A stretch of 64,000 nt of DNA, taken from Bryobacteraceae bacterium. GTDB taxonomy: Bacteria; Acidobacteriota; Terriglobia; Bryobacterales; Bryobacteraceae. The notes under the pieces are model-generated. The model made no database searches, was not told where the DNA came from, and saw nothing but the letters and a program-made list of their open reading frames with translations. This document shows, piece after piece, positions 55,053 to 63,710 of this stretch. The number at the start of each line of letters is the position of its first letter. Positions within the stretch are counted from its first letter, which is position 1. The position numbers and the translations under genes are program-made. The DNA is taken from positions 310,001-374,000 of the forward strand of contig BPGE01000001.1 of assembly GCA_026002875.1 (NCBI GenBank), in the 5' to 3' direction.

Positions 55053-56901
55053 GAAACACATTATCGTCGGCACGGCAGGCCATATCGATCACGGGAAGAC
55101 GGCGCTGGTGCGGGCGCTGACGGGGATTGACACCGACCGGCTGGAAGAAGAAAAGCGGCGCGGCATTTCGATCGATCTCGGCTTCGCGCACCTGGAGGCG
55201 GGCGGCGTGCGTTTCGGGTTCGTGGACGTGCCGGGGCATGAGCGGTTCGTGAAGAACATGCTGGCGGGCGCAGGGGGCATCGATGCGGTGCTGCTGGTGA
55301 TCGCAGCGGACGAAAGCGTGAAGCCGCAGACGCGGGAACATTTCGAGATCTGCCGGCTGCTGAGCGTCCGGCACGGACTGGTGGTGCTGACGAAGAAAGA
55401 TCTGGCCGATGCCGACATGCTGGAGCTGGCGAGGCTGGAAGCCGCCGAGCTGGTGCGGGGATCGTTCCTCGACGGCGCGCCCGTGGTGGCGGTCAGTGCA
55501 GCGACCGGGGAAGGACTCGGGGAGCTGAGGGCCGAGATGGTCCGGCTCGCTGCGCAGATTCCGGAGAAGGACCGGCAGGGAATTCCCCGGCTTCCCGTGG
55601 ACCGGTCGTTCACGCTGCGCGGGTTCGGGACGGTGGTGACCGGAACGCTGGTGGCGGGGCGGTTCCGCGCGGGCGAAGACGTGGAAATTCAGCCGGGCGG
55701 ACGGCGGCTGCGCATCCGCGGGCTTCAGGTGCACGGCGAGATGGTGGAAGAAGCCGTGGCAGGGCAGCGGACGGCGGTGAATCTGGCGGGGGTCGAGGCT
55801 GCAGAGTTGCAGCGCGGAATGACGCTGACGGCACCTGGGCGGTGGCAGGCGACGGGCGCCGTGGATTGCCGCGTGGAGCTGCTGGCAGGCGCGCGCGAAC
55901 TGCGGCATGGCGCGCCCGTTCACTTTCATGCCTGGACGGCGGAGACAACGGCGGAGGTGCGGCTGTTCGATGCGCGGCGGGCTCTGGCGCCGGGCAGTTC
56001 GGGGCTGGTGCGGATTCTTCTCGAACATCCTGTGCTGCTGGCGCCGGGCGACCGGTTTATTCTTCGGCAGTTTTCTCCGGTGGTGACGATCGGGGGCGGC
56101 GTCGTGATCGATCCGCAGCCGCTGTTGCGGATGAAGAAAGAAGCGGCGGCTGCCAGGCTGGCGGAAGTGGAAAAGGCGGGTCTCGAAAAGAAACTGGCCC
56201 TGTGGGCAGCCGAGCAGCCTTGGGGCGTAGATGCCGCGGCGCTCGCAGGACGGGCTGGGTTGACAGTGGAGATCCTGCAAACGATGGTCCCGCAGGCGGG
56301 TCTTGTCTGGATTCGCGGAGAGCGTCCCCGCGCCGCCGTGCAGACGCGGGTGCTGGAAGAAGCCCGGCGGCTGAGGGAGCGGCTGGCGCGGTTCCATGCG
56401 GAGAACCCGCTGCTGGCGGGGATGCCGAGGGCGGCGGCGGGACTGGATGCCGGGTGGCTGGAGGCGGTGCTGGAGGCGGACTCCGAGATTGCGGCGGAGG
56501 GCGAGACGCTGCGGTTGCGCAGTTTCGTTCCCCGGAAGAAGGCGGAAGAGTCGGAGGCCGAGGAGCGGATCGAGCGGGTGTTCCGGGACGCCGGCTTCGA
56601 GGCGCCGCCGGTGAGCGAAGCACTGAAGAAGGCAGGGGTGGACGAGGCGCGGGCGAGGACGCTGCTGCAGCTGATGATCAAGGACGGGCGGCTGGTGCGC
56701 GTGTCGCCGGAGCTGCTGCTGCACCGGGACACGGCGGAGAGGCTGAAAGCGATGGTGAGGCAGCGGAAGGGGCAGCGGTTCGGCGTCGGAGAATTCAAGG
56801 AGTGGACGGGCGTGAGCCGGAAGTATGCGATTCCGCTGCTCGAGTTTCTGGACCGGGAGCGGGTGACGCGCCGCGAGGGGGACCGGCGAGTGGTGCTGTA
56901 A
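55051..56901 (+). CDS. selB: Selenocysteine-specific elongation factor
   Basis: A 616-residue translation GTPase that delivers selenocysteyl-tRNA(Sec) to UGA codons followed by a SECIS hairpin. G motifs: [42 protein letters not shown] and TKKDLAD. Beta-barrel domains 2 and 3 ([26 protein letters not shown]) and four C-terminal winged-helix modules follow, ending in a KFAIPLLE-like segment, as required for SECIS binding. GTAGHID and the winged helices separate it from EF-Tu and CysN. It implies a selenoprotein set in this genome. selA, selC and selD are not in the window. AGGG precedes the ATG by a few bases. Confidence 0.94.
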   Translation: MKHIIVGTAGHIDHGKTALVRALTGIDTDRLEEEKRRGISIDLGFAHLEAGGVRFGFVDVPGHERFVKNMLAGAGGIDAVLLVIAADESVKPQTREHFEICRLLSVRHGLVVLTKKDLADADMLELARLEAAELVRGSFLDGAPVVAVSAATGEGLGELRAEMVRLAAQIPEKDRQGIPRLPVDRSFTLRGFGTVVTGTLVAGRFRAGEDVEIQPGGRRLRIRGLQVHGEMVEEAVAGQRTAVNLAGVEAAELQRGMTLTAPGRWQATGAVDCRVELLAGARELRHGAPVHFHAWTAETTAEVRLFDARRALAPGSSGLVRILLEHPVLLAPGDRFILRQFSPVVTIGGGVVIDPQPLLRMKKEAAAARLAEVEKAGLEKKLALWAAEQPWGVDAAALAGRAGLTVEILQTMVPQAGLVWIRGERPRAAVQTRVLEEARRLRERLARFHAENPLLAGMPRAAAGLDAGWLEAVLEADSEIAAEGETLRLRSFVPRKKAEESEAEERIERVFRDAGFEAPPVSEALKKAGVDEARARTLLQLMIKDGRLVRVSPELLLHRDTAERLKAMVRQRKGQRFGVGEFKEWTGVSRKYAIPLLEFLDRERVTRREGDRRVVL

Positions 56902-57194
56902 GAGGAAAGCGCGGCATTTCTGGGGCGGGTGCGTGCGGCTGGTACCTTGTGTGTTGTGCGCCCGAGCTGGGGTCGGCCGCTCCGGAGAGAACCGCCCGCC
57001 GGGAAGGGGCGATGCGGGTGATCGGCCGGCAGGGCGCGATGGGGAAGCGCCTGGTTGCAGCGCCGGGGACGGCTTTCGGGCGGCTTCGATTGCGCAGCGC
57101 CGTTTGCGGCGGGCCGTTTCGGTTCGTTTCGTAAAATCGCGGTTTTGGGTTTGGGTGGGGGTTGCGGGGGAGTGGTTTCCGGGAGCGGGCACAG

Positions 57195-57365
57195 TTGGGA
57201 TGCAGCCATCGGCCAAGGCCGAGGGGAAATCCGTTGGTGAGGGCGCGGGCGGCACGGTTGGGATGCAGCCATCGGCCAAGGCCGAGGGGAAATCCGTTGG
57301 TGAGGGCGCGGGCGGCACGGTTGGGATGCAGCCATCGGCCAAGGCCGAGGGGAAACCCGTTGGGA
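57195..57365 (+). repeat. 63-bp tandem repeat, 2.7 copies
   Basis: Units at 57195-57257 and 57258-57320 are identical over nearly their whole length; a third begins at 57321 and diverges at about 57365 into the next repeat family. The unit starts TTGGGATGCAGCC. Its length is a multiple of three, so plus- and minus-strand frames stay open across it, but no protein is convincing. Confidence 0.9.
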
Positions 57366-57452
57366 AGGGTGGCGGGAAATCCGGGGCCAAGGCCGAGGGG
57401 AAACCCGTTGGGAAGGGTGGCGGGAAATCCGGGGCCAAGGCCGAGGGGAAGC
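57341..57452 (+). repeat. 48-bp tandem repeat, 2.3 copies
   Basis: Units at 57341-57388 and 57389-57436 are identical, followed by a partial copy to about 57452. The unit begins AAGGCCGAGGGGAAACCC, which is also part of the 63-bp unit, so the second array seems to have grown out of the third copy of the first. Its length is again a multiple of three. Confidence 0.9.
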
Positions 57453-57501
57453 CGGGGGTAAGGGCGAGGGGAAACGTGTGGGGGAGGGTGTTGGAACGAT
57501 C

Positions 57502-57605
57502 GGTCGCGCGCTGCGCGCGCGATGGGGGGTGTTGGAAGGTTTGGGAGGTTGTGTTTTAACCGCTCGGTCGCAGCCCTTCGGGCTGCTCCCTCGCGGCTCC
57601 GTTTG
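57502..57605 (+). repeat. 104-bp direct repeat, copy 1 (REP-like)
   Basis: It matches 57612-57715 with only a few substitutions, at 110-bp spacing. It contains a CGCGCG-rich near-palindrome at its left end and GCAGCCC-TTC-GGGCTGC, a perfect 7-bp stem near its right end. This structure is typical of REP/BIME-like extragenic elements. Confidence 0.85.
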
Positions 57606-57611
57606 TGCGAT

Positions 57612-57715
57612 GGTCGCGCGCTGCGCGCGCGATGGGGGGTGTTGGAGGGTTGGGGAGGTTGTGTTTTAACCGCTTGGTCGCAGCCCTTCGGGCTGCTCCC
57701 GCGCGGCTCCGTTTG
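57612..57715 (+). repeat. 104-bp direct repeat, copy 2 (REP-like)
   Basis: Second copy of the element at 57502-57605, with the same palindromes; differences include GGAAGG versus GGAGGG and CTCGCGG versus CGCGCGG. It is followed by a run of six T at 57722-57727. Confidence 0.85.
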
Positions 57716-57769
57716 GGCGGCGCTTTTTTATTGCAACTGGTTTGCATTTCATGTTAGACTCCCCTCAGG

Positions 57770-60700
57770 ATGAGGTTCTGGTCGAATCCCCGCGGCAGCC
57801 GCTGGCGCGGGTGGGTATTTCAGGTTCATCTGTATGCCGGGCTGGCGGCGGGCCTGGCGCTGACCGTGATCGGGCTTTCTGGAGCGCTTCTGGTCTATGC
57901 GCCCGAGTTCGAGCTGGGCGCAGACGCGGCCGCGGGACGGGCGGCGGAGGCAGAGCCGGTGGAGCGGACCGCCGCGCGGCTGCTGGGCGAGCGGCCGGGG
58001 ATGCGGCTGCAGGACGTGCGGTTCGACCGGTTCGGAAATGCAACCGTTTTTCATTTGCAAGACACCAGGAACGAGGGTTCCCAGCGGAGGGACCTTTTCG
58101 TGGTCATCGACCCCGCCACGGGCGCCGTGCTGCGGGAAGCCGACCGGCGGAGCGGCGCATGGCATTGGCTGCGCGAACTGCATCATGATCTGCTGGCGGG
58201 CAAGAGCGGGCGGAAGGCGAACGGCGTTCTGGCCGGGATCCTGCTGGTGCTGGCGGCGACGGGCATTGTGATCTGGTGGCCGGGGCCGGGGCTATGGCGG
58301 AAGCGGCTGGGCGTGCACAAGGGCGCGGGCTGGAAGCGGGTGAACTGGGACCTGCACAGCGCGGGGGGCTTCTGGACGAGCGCCGGGCTCGCCTTTTTCG
58401 CCGTCACGGGCATGATCTTCGCCTGGCCGGAGGCGGCGCGGCGGCTGGCGGGCGTGCCGGAGAAGCCGAAGCCGGAGTGGAAATCCGCCTTGGGCAAGAA
58501 TTCCGGACGGGCGCCGGCGGCGCTGCTGGCGGCAGCGGCGGAGAGCGCCGTGCCGGGCGGGCGGATCGCGCAGATCCGGTTTCCGAGGAAAGCCGGCGAG
58601 CCGGTGGAAGCGCGGGTGAAGACGCCTTTCGACGGCCACACGCACGGGCACAGCCGGGTGTGGCTGGATCCGGCGACTGCAACCGTTTTGCGGGTGGAAG
58701 ACTTCCGCGCGCTGCCGCCGGCGCAGAAGGCGCTGGCCGTCGCCGGGCAAATTCACAAGGGCCACTTCACGGACGCGGGCTGGCCGGGCGCGGCGCTGCG
58801 GGCGCTGTGGATTCCGCTGGGGCTGGCGCCGGGGCTGCTGTTTGTGAGCGGGTTTCTGATGTGGTGGAACCGGGTGGCGGCAAAGCGGCTGCGAAAGCGC
58901 GGACGCGCGGGCGGGACGGCGGAGGCAGGGAAACGCCGTGCGGCGGCGGCTGCTGCGGTGCTGCTCGTGGCGGTTCCGGCGGCAGCGCAGACGGCGGTGG
59001 AAGGCAGGGTCCTGGACGGGAGCGGCGCCGCGGTGGCGCGGGCAAAGGTGGTGCTGCAGGGTTCTCCGGGGCGGGAAGCCGTGACAGACGAAGGGGGCGA
59101 ATTCCGCTTCGAGCGCGTTGGACCGGGCCTGCACACACTGACGGTGGAAGCGGCGGGCTTCGCGCCGCTGGTGGCGCAGGCGCGGGCAGGAGAAGCAATC
59201 GAGTTGCGGCTGGAGCCGGCGCCGCTGGCGACGATGGTGGAGGTGAACGCGGGCACGTTCGACCAGATCCGGCTGGACGAGCCGGTGTTCCAGACGGGAC
59301 TGACGCGGGACGACATTGCGACGCGGAACAACCGGCGGCTGTCGGACGTGGTGGCGCGGATGCCGGGAGTGTTCATGAGCGGACCTCCGGGCGGAGACAA
59401 GGACGTGCGGCTGAGGGGGCTGGACAAGGAGTTCAGCCGCACGCAGGTGGACGGAGTGATGATCCCGGACGGCGGCGAGAAGCGCGAGCTGCAGCTGAAC
59501 CGGCTGCCGTCGTCGGCGGTGGAGAGCGTGCGGATCATCCGCAACCCGACGGCGGAGTTCGAGAGCGACGGGCTTGCCGGGCGCGTGGATGTGGCGACGC
59601 GTCCGATTCCGCAGCAGTGGCACCTGGACGGGCGCCTGGGCTACGGCGCGCGGCGCAACTCTTTTTCCAATGACGTGACGCAGGGGCAGGTCTCGGCGGG
59701 AGGACGGTTCGGGCGGCGCTACGGGTTTTCGGGCACGTTCGACTGGCTGGACGACGTGCTGCCGATCGAGAGGGCGGTGCTGTATCCGAACGGGAACGCG
59801 GAGAGCGACCGGGAGCGTCAGCCGCAGCGGTCGCCGAATTTCTTCGGCAATTTCGGCGTGTATTCGGAGCGGTTCGGGGACGTGCACCTGAAGCCCGTTC
59901 TGCTGCGGTTTGCGAACACGAAGGACCGGCTGCGGCAGATTCGTTCGGCGGCGGGCGTGCTGACGACGCAGGAAGAGGAGTTCGAGGCGAAGGTGCAGCA
60001 GACGCTGGGCATGACGGTGAACCACCGCTATGCGCGGAGTTCGGGGCTCATCGTGGACACGCAGGCGGGATGGTTCGGCTCGGGGGAGGACAAGGACCGC
60101 TGGCGGCTCGCTTACAGGGTGACGGGCGGAGCGGCGGCAGCGGACAAGCGGACGCTGGAGCCGGAGTTCAAGACGGACAAGACCTGGCTGTTTTCCTCCG
60201 CGGTGTCCGTGCCGGTACGGGCGCTGGTGTGGCAGGAGTGGAAGTTCGGCGCGAGCCTGAGGTGGCGGGGGCGGGTGAAGGACCGCGACCGGTTCGAGGT
60301 GCAGCCAGACGGGACGGTGCGGTTCACGGGGGAGGCGAAGGACCGCTACCGGCTGAACGAGGACTATGCGGCAGGATTCGTGCAGAACCGGATCCGGCTG
60401 ACGGAGAGGTTGTCGTGGACTCCGGGGGTGCGGTACGAGCGAGTGCGGGCGGACGCGTGGTCGGCGGGGGGCTGGGCGGCGCCGCGGGTGTTTGTGGACG
60501 TGAACCCGTCGTCGCACCTGACCTACCGCGCGACGCAGAACATGACGCTGCGGGCGGCGGTCTCGCGCGTGCTGGCGCGGCCGAAGTTCGACGAGATGGC
60601 GCCGTATGAAAACATTTCGGCGACGAAGCTGGTGCTGGGCAATCCGGATCTGGAGCCGGCGCGGGCGTGGAGCTATGACGCGGGGCTGGATTATGCGACG

Positions 60701-61288
60701 AGATTTGCGACGTTCTCGGTGAACGGTTTCCATAAAGAGATCCGCGGGGTGATCGAGGAAACGGGCGCGGGGGAATGGAGGCAGGGGAGGGAAGTGTTTC
60801 AGGTGCGCAATGCGGGCGACGGATGGACGCGCGGGCTGGAGTTCGAACAGCGTCTGCGGCTGGCGCCGTATGTGCCGCGGTGGGCGAAGCCGTTTTCGTT
60901 CTGGGCGAACCAGACGGTGCTGCAATCGGAGCTGCGGGACGCCGCGGGGCGTGTGCGCCCGTTCAAGGAGCAGCCGCGGTGGATTGCGAATTTCGGCGGC
61001 GACTTCAGCGACGAAAGATGGGGTACTTCGCTGTCGGTGATGGCGAATTTCGTGAGCCGGCGGTATGACTACAAGGCCAATGGCGACGTGAGTTCGTTCG
61101 GCGGGTCGGCGAGCGTGGACGTGGCGCTGTACCAGAGGCTGACCGGGCGGCTGCGGCTGTTTGTGGAGGGCAACAACCTGACGAACCGGGACCGTGTGCG
61201 GGACGAGATCCTGGCGGCGGGCGGGGCGCAGTGGAGGCGGGAGGTGTTCGGGCGCACGGTGCTGGGCGGGCTGCAGGCGAGTTTCTGA
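57770..61288 (+). CDS. PepSY-domain inner-membrane reductase-like protein fused to a TonB-dependent receptor
   Basis: A single frame of 1172 residues with no internal stop. Residues 1-370 form a PepSY-associated membrane protein (PiuB/FoxB type): helices at about 20-44, 152-170, 201-219 and 343-366, with the conserved histidines H20, H138/H139, H196 and H329. In FoxB-type proteins such residues bind haem used to reduce siderophore iron. A basic segment (KRLRKRGRAGG...KRR, 372-390), a hydrophobic stretch and VPAAAQ form an internal signal peptide, cut expected near 406. Then come a carboxypeptidase-regulatory-like domain (VEGRVLDGSGAAVA), a TonB plug (about 500-610: RLSDVVARMPGV, VRLRGLDKEFSRTQVDGV) and a 22-strand-type barrel ending GGLQASF. 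The two halves belong in different membranes, so processing at the internal site is likely. The substrate is presumably a ferric chelate. Confidence 0.88.
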   Translation: MRFWSNPRGSRWRGWVFQVHLYAGLAAGLALTVIGLSGALLVYAPEFELGADAAAGRAAEAEPVERTAARLLGERPGMRLQDVRFDRFGNATVFHLQDTRNEGSQRRDLFVVIDPATGAVLREADRRSGAWHWLRELHHDLLAGKSGRKANGVLAGILLVLAATGIVIWWPGPGLWRKRLGVHKGAGWKRVNWDLHSAGGFWTSAGLAFFAVTGMIFAWPEAARRLAGVPEKPKPEWKSALGKNSGRAPAALLAAAAESAVPGGRIAQIRFPRKAGEPVEARVKTPFDGHTHGHSRVWLDPATATVLRVEDFRALPPAQKALAVAGQIHKGHFTDAGWPGAALRALWIPLGLAPGLLFVSGFLMWWNRVAAKRLRKRGRAGGTAEAGKRRAAAAAAVLLVAVPAAAQTAVEGRVLDGSGAAVARAKVVLQGSPGREAVTDEGGEFRFERVGPGLHTLTVEAAGFAPLVAQARAGEAIELRLEPAPLATMVEVNAGTFDQIRLDEPVFQTGLTRDDIATRNNRRLSDVVARMPGVFMSGPPGGDKDVRLRGLDKEFSRTQVDGVMIPDGGEKRELQLNRLPSSAVESVRIIRNPTAEFESDGLAGRVDVATRPIPQQWHLDGRLGYGARRNSFSNDVTQGQVSAGGRFGRRYGFSGTFDWLDDVLPIERAVLYPNGNAESDRERQPQRSPNFFGNFGVYSERFGDVHLKPVLLRFANTKDRLRQIRSAAGVLTTQEEEFEAKVQQTLGMTVNHRYARSSGLIVDTQAGWFGSGEDKDRWRLAYRVTGGAAAADKRTLEPEFKTDKTWLFSSAVSVPVRALVWQEWKFGASLRWRGRVKDRDRFEVQPDGTVRFTGEAKDRYRLNEDYAAGFVQNRIRLTERLSWTPGVRYERVRADAWSAGGWAAPRVFVDVNPSSHLTYRATQNMTLRAAVSRVLARPKFDEMAPYENISATKLVLGNPDLEPARAWSYDAGLDYATRFATFSVNGFHKEIRGVIEETGAGEWRQGREVFQVRNAGDGWTRGLEFEQRLRLAPYVPRWAKPFSFWANQTVLQSELRDAAGRVRPFKEQPRWIANFGGDFSDERWGTSLSVMANFVSRRYDYKANGDVSSFGGSASVDVALYQRLTGRLRLFVEGNNLTNRDRVRDEILAAGGAQWRREVFGRTVLGGLQASF

Positions 61289-61455
61289 GCAGGGCAACGG
61301 AGGCTGCCTGCGGCTGGGATGACGGGGCTGGAGGTTTCCGGCAGGGCGGGGAGAGGGCAGGGGGTGTTCCGTCCTGTCCGGGCAGGAGGGCTTCCTGTTC
61401 GAAGGGCTTGAGAGGGGCGCGGGAGCGCGCCGGAGCGGCGGCGGGCGCTATCGGC

Positions 61456-61464
61456 TGGTAGAAT
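61456..61464 (+). promoter_or_regulatory. Extended -10 promoter of the hopanoid cluster
   Basis: TGG-TAGAAT is an extended -10 with five of six matches. The start near 61471 gives a leader of about 33 bases before hpnJ. No -35 match is seen, which is tolerable for extended -10 promoters. Confidence 0.45.
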
Positions 61465-61503
61465 AGAAGCTTAGCGGTCGATCACTGGCCTGGGTCCAAT
61501 TGC

Positions 61504-62979
61504 ATGAGGACGCTTTTCCTGAACCCGCCCTCGTTCGAGGGCTTTGACGGCGGGGCCAGCTCGCGCTGGCCGGCCACCCGCGAAATCGAGTCGTACTGGT
61601 ATCCGGTCTGGCTCTGCTACCCCGCCGGAATGTTGCCGGACTCGAAAGTCGTCGATGCGCCGCCGCACAAGATTTCGATCGAGCAGACGGTGGCGATGGC
61701 GAAGGACTTCGAGCTGCTGGTGCTGTTCACGTCCACGCCCGGCTTCGACGTCGACGTGCGCATGGCGTCGATGATGAAGGATGCGAACCCGAAGCTGAAG
61801 GTCTGCTTTGTCGGTCCGCCGGTGACGGTGGAGCCGGAGAAGGCGCTGGCCCATACGGCGATCGACTTTGTCATCCGCCGGGAGTTCGATTACCAGATTG
61901 TCGAGTACGCCAACGGGAAGCCGCTCGAGGAGATTCCCGGCGCCAGCTTCCGGAAGAACGGGCGCATCGTCCACAATCCTGAGGCGCCCTACATTGAAGA
62001 CCTGGACGCGCTGCCGTGGGTGACGAAGGTCTACAAGCGGGATCTCGATTTCCGGCGTTACAACGTTCCGTTCCTGCTGAATCCGTTCATCAGCCTGTAC
62101 ACGTCGCGCGGATGCCCCGCACTGTGCACGTTCTGCCTGTGGCCGCAGACGCACTCCGGGCACCGGTGGCGGCTGCGGTCCGTCGATGATGTGGTGGCGG
62201 AAGTGAAATGGGCGAAGGAGAACTTTCCGGGGCTGAAAGAGATCTTCTTCGACGATGACACGTTCAACTACAAGGGCGCGCGGACGATTGAACTGTGCAA
62301 GAAGCTGGCGCCGCTGGGCGTGACGTGGTCCTGCACGTCGCGCGTGACGACGGACTATGACACGCTGGCTGCGATGAAGGACGCCGGCGCGCGGCTGCTG
62401 ATTGTCGGATACGAATCCGGCGACCCGCAGATCCTGAAGAACATCAAGAAGGGCGCCACGGTGGAGATGGCGCGGCGGTTCACGAAGAACGCGCACAAGC
62501 TGGGGCTGACGATTCACGCGGATTACATCGTCGGGCTGCCGGGCGAGACGCGGGAGTCGATCCGGCGCACGATCGAGTTCGCGAAGGAGCTCGATACGGA
62601 GACGATTCAGGTTTCGATCGCGCACCCGTACCCGGGCACGGAATTTTACGATTACGCGCAGAAGAACGGGCTGATCCAGATCGGGGTATCGATGACGGAC
62701 GAGAGCGGCCATCAACTTCCGAACATCGTTTACCCGGGTCTCGACCGCGCGGAGCTGGTGGACTGGGTGCAGCGGTTTTACGACGAATATTACTACCGGC
62801 CGAAGGCTGCGTTCCGCGTGGTGGCCAAGGCGGTGCTGAACGGCGACGTGAAGAGGCTTTACAAGGAAGCGCGCGAGTATCTGAGCCTGCGCGCGAAGCG
62901 CAAGCAGTTCGTCGCCGAACAGAAGGGGCAAGCAGAGGCTGAACCGGCCCGGGAGACGGTCGCCGCCAGCGGAGACTGA
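61504..62979 (+). CDS. hpnJ: Hopanoid radical SAM protein HpnJ
   Basis: A 491-residue B12-binding-type radical SAM enzyme. It begins RTLFLNPPSFEGFDGGASSR and carries the cluster motif C204-P-A-L-C208-T-F-C211 within YTSRGCPALCTFCLWPQTHS, then FFDDDTF, LLIVGYESGDPQIL and DYIVGLPGETRES. These match HpnJ, which takes part in forming the cyclitol ether head group of bacteriohopanetetrol from the glucosamine form. It works in the cytoplasm with SAM. The hpnI start at 63706 supports the assignment. The final 30 residues are a variable acidic tail. Confidence 0.9.
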   Translation: MRTLFLNPPSFEGFDGGASSRWPATREIESYWYPVWLCYPAGMLPDSKVVDAPPHKISIEQTVAMAKDFELLVLFTSTPGFDVDVRMASMMKDANPKLKVCFVGPPVTVEPEKALAHTAIDFVIRREFDYQIVEYANGKPLEEIPGASFRKNGRIVHNPEAPYIEDLDALPWVTKVYKRDLDFRRYNVPFLLNPFISLYTSRGCPALCTFCLWPQTHSGHRWRLRSVDDVVAEVKWAKENFPGLKEIFFDDDTFNYKGARTIELCKKLAPLGVTWSCTSRVTTDYDTLAAMKDAGARLLIVGYESGDPQILKNIKKGATVEMARRFTKNAHKLGLTIHADYIVGLPGETRESIRRTIEFAKELDTETIQVSIAHPYPGTEFYDYAQKNGLIQIGVSMTDESGHQLPNIVYPGLDRAELVDWVQRFYDEYYYRPKAAFRVVAKAVLNGDVKRLYKEAREYLSLRAKRKQFVAEQKGQAEAEPARETVAASGD

Positions 62980-62985
62980 GCGCCG

Positions 62986-63399
62986 ATGAATGCCAGGGCG
63001 CTGTGGCACACGGCGGGCGTGATTGTGCTGAACGCCGCCGGCAACTTCGCCCTTTCCGTGGGGATGAAGCGCGCCGCAGCGGGGGCGGGGCCGGTGCTGG
63101 CGCTGCTCGAGCCGGCAGCGGTCGCGGGGATCTTTCTTCTGATTGCGTGGATGCTGCTGCGGCTGCGGCTGCTGCAGATCGCCGACCTCTCCTTCGTGCT
63201 GCCGATCACGGCGGTGGGCTACATCCTGAACGCGGCGATGGGGGCGGCTTTTCTGGGCGAACATGTGAGCCTGACCCGCTGGGCTGGAGCGGTTCTGATT
63301 ACGGGGGGCGCGGCGCTGACGTCGCTGACGCCGGCGGGAGGGGCGGAAATGCAGCGGCAGGGAGAGGAAGCCGGCGCGGAGAAGGGAGAAGCGGCGTGA
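62986..63399 (+). CDS. EamA-type half-size membrane transporter, subunit 1
   Basis: A 137-residue protein with four membrane helices, matching one EamA/DMT half: LNAAGNFALSVGMKRAA, LLQIADLSFVLPITAVGYIL, FLGEHVSLTRWAGAVLITGG. The tail is hydrophilic (Glu/Gly/Ala). It starts 6 bases after hpnJ and overlaps the second half-size gene (GTGA). By analogy with SMR/ArnE-ArnF pairs the two could form a heterodimer that flips a lipid-linked substrate; here a hopanoid intermediate is a plausible cargo, by location only. Confidence 0.8.
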   Translation: MNARALWHTAGVIVLNAAGNFALSVGMKRAAAGAGPVLALLEPAAVAGIFLLIAWMLLRLRLLQIADLSFVLPITAVGYILNAAMGAAFLGEHVSLTRWAGAVLITGGAALTSLTPAGGAEMQRQGEEAGAEKGEAA

Positions 63400-63710
63400 C
63401 GGCGCAATGGCTGCTGGTGGGCGCGGTGGTGGCGTGCACTGCCTGCGCGGACCTGCTGCAATCGCATGGCATGCGGCGCGGCGGCGCGCGATGGAAAGTG
63501 CCGCTGTCAATCGTTTTCCTGGCGGCCTCCTTTTTCTCGTTCACGCAACTGCTCCGCATCGCCGATCTTTCGTTTGCCGTGCCCGCCACCGCCGCGAGCC
63601 TCGTCGTGGAGACGCTGCTGGCGCGGGTTGTCCTGAAGGAGCGCGTGGGGTGGAAGCGCTGGGGGGGCGCGATGCTGGCGGCGGCCGGCGTTGCGCTGCT
63701 GGCGCTTTGA
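63396..63710 (+). CDS. EamA-type half-size membrane transporter, subunit 2
   Basis: A 104-residue protein with four membrane helices and the same half-DMT pattern as its neighbour: ADLLQSHGMRRG, LLRIADLSFAVPATAASLVV, VVLKERVGWKRWGGAMLAAAG. It starts at GTG 63396, overlapping the stop of subunit 1, and its stop overlaps the hpnI TTG start (TTGA). The conserved RIADLSF/QIADLSF helix in both proteins shows that they are paralogous halves. Confidence 0.8.
   Translation: MTAQWLLVGAVVACTACADLLQSHGMRRGGARWKVPLSIVFLAASFFSFTQLLRIADLSFAVPATAASLVVETLLARVVLKERVGWKRWGGAMLAAAGVALLAL

Larger units (their letters stand above)
56902..57769. other. 868-bp repeat-rich non-coding gap
   Basis: Between selB and the receptor fusion no gene is accepted. 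56902-57194 holds GC-rich single-copy sequence without recognised signals. 57195-57452 holds two families of in-phase minisatellites. 57502-57715 holds a 104-bp direct repeat with palindromes. CTTTTTTATT at 57720-57731 follows the last repeat and could help end transcripts from selB. Just before the next gene TGCAA-CTGGT-TTGCA forms a short inverted repeat, a possible but weak operator. Confidence 0.6.

Noticed and set aside
56902-57160. Possible selC (tRNA-Sec) next to selB, suggested by GGCTTCGATTGC
   Set aside because: The T-stem does not pair and no acceptor stem, UCA anticodon arm or CCA end can be placed.
54256-57438. A 1060-codon minus-strand frame over the VWFA/selB genes and the repeats
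   Set aside because: It runs opposite selB and reads as low-complexity Pro/Arg sequence; openness across the repeats follows from their multiple-of-three lengths.
57195-57452. Could the repeat array be a CRISPR?
   Set aside because: Units are contiguous with no unique spacers and no cas genes are nearby.
56933-57559. A 208-codon plus-strand frame covering the minisatellites
   Set aside because: No Shine-Dalgarno sequence, unlikely N-terminus, and the opposite strand is equally open; treated as non-coding repeats.
57733-57757. Possible Fur or other metal operator before the receptor fusion
   Set aside because: Only a 5-bp inverted repeat (TGCAA/TTGCA); it does not resemble a Fur box well enough.
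58292-61297. A 1001-codon frame antisense to the receptor fusion
   Set aside because: Arg/His/Pro-rich, no domain; the sense frame has clear PepSY and TonB receptor features.
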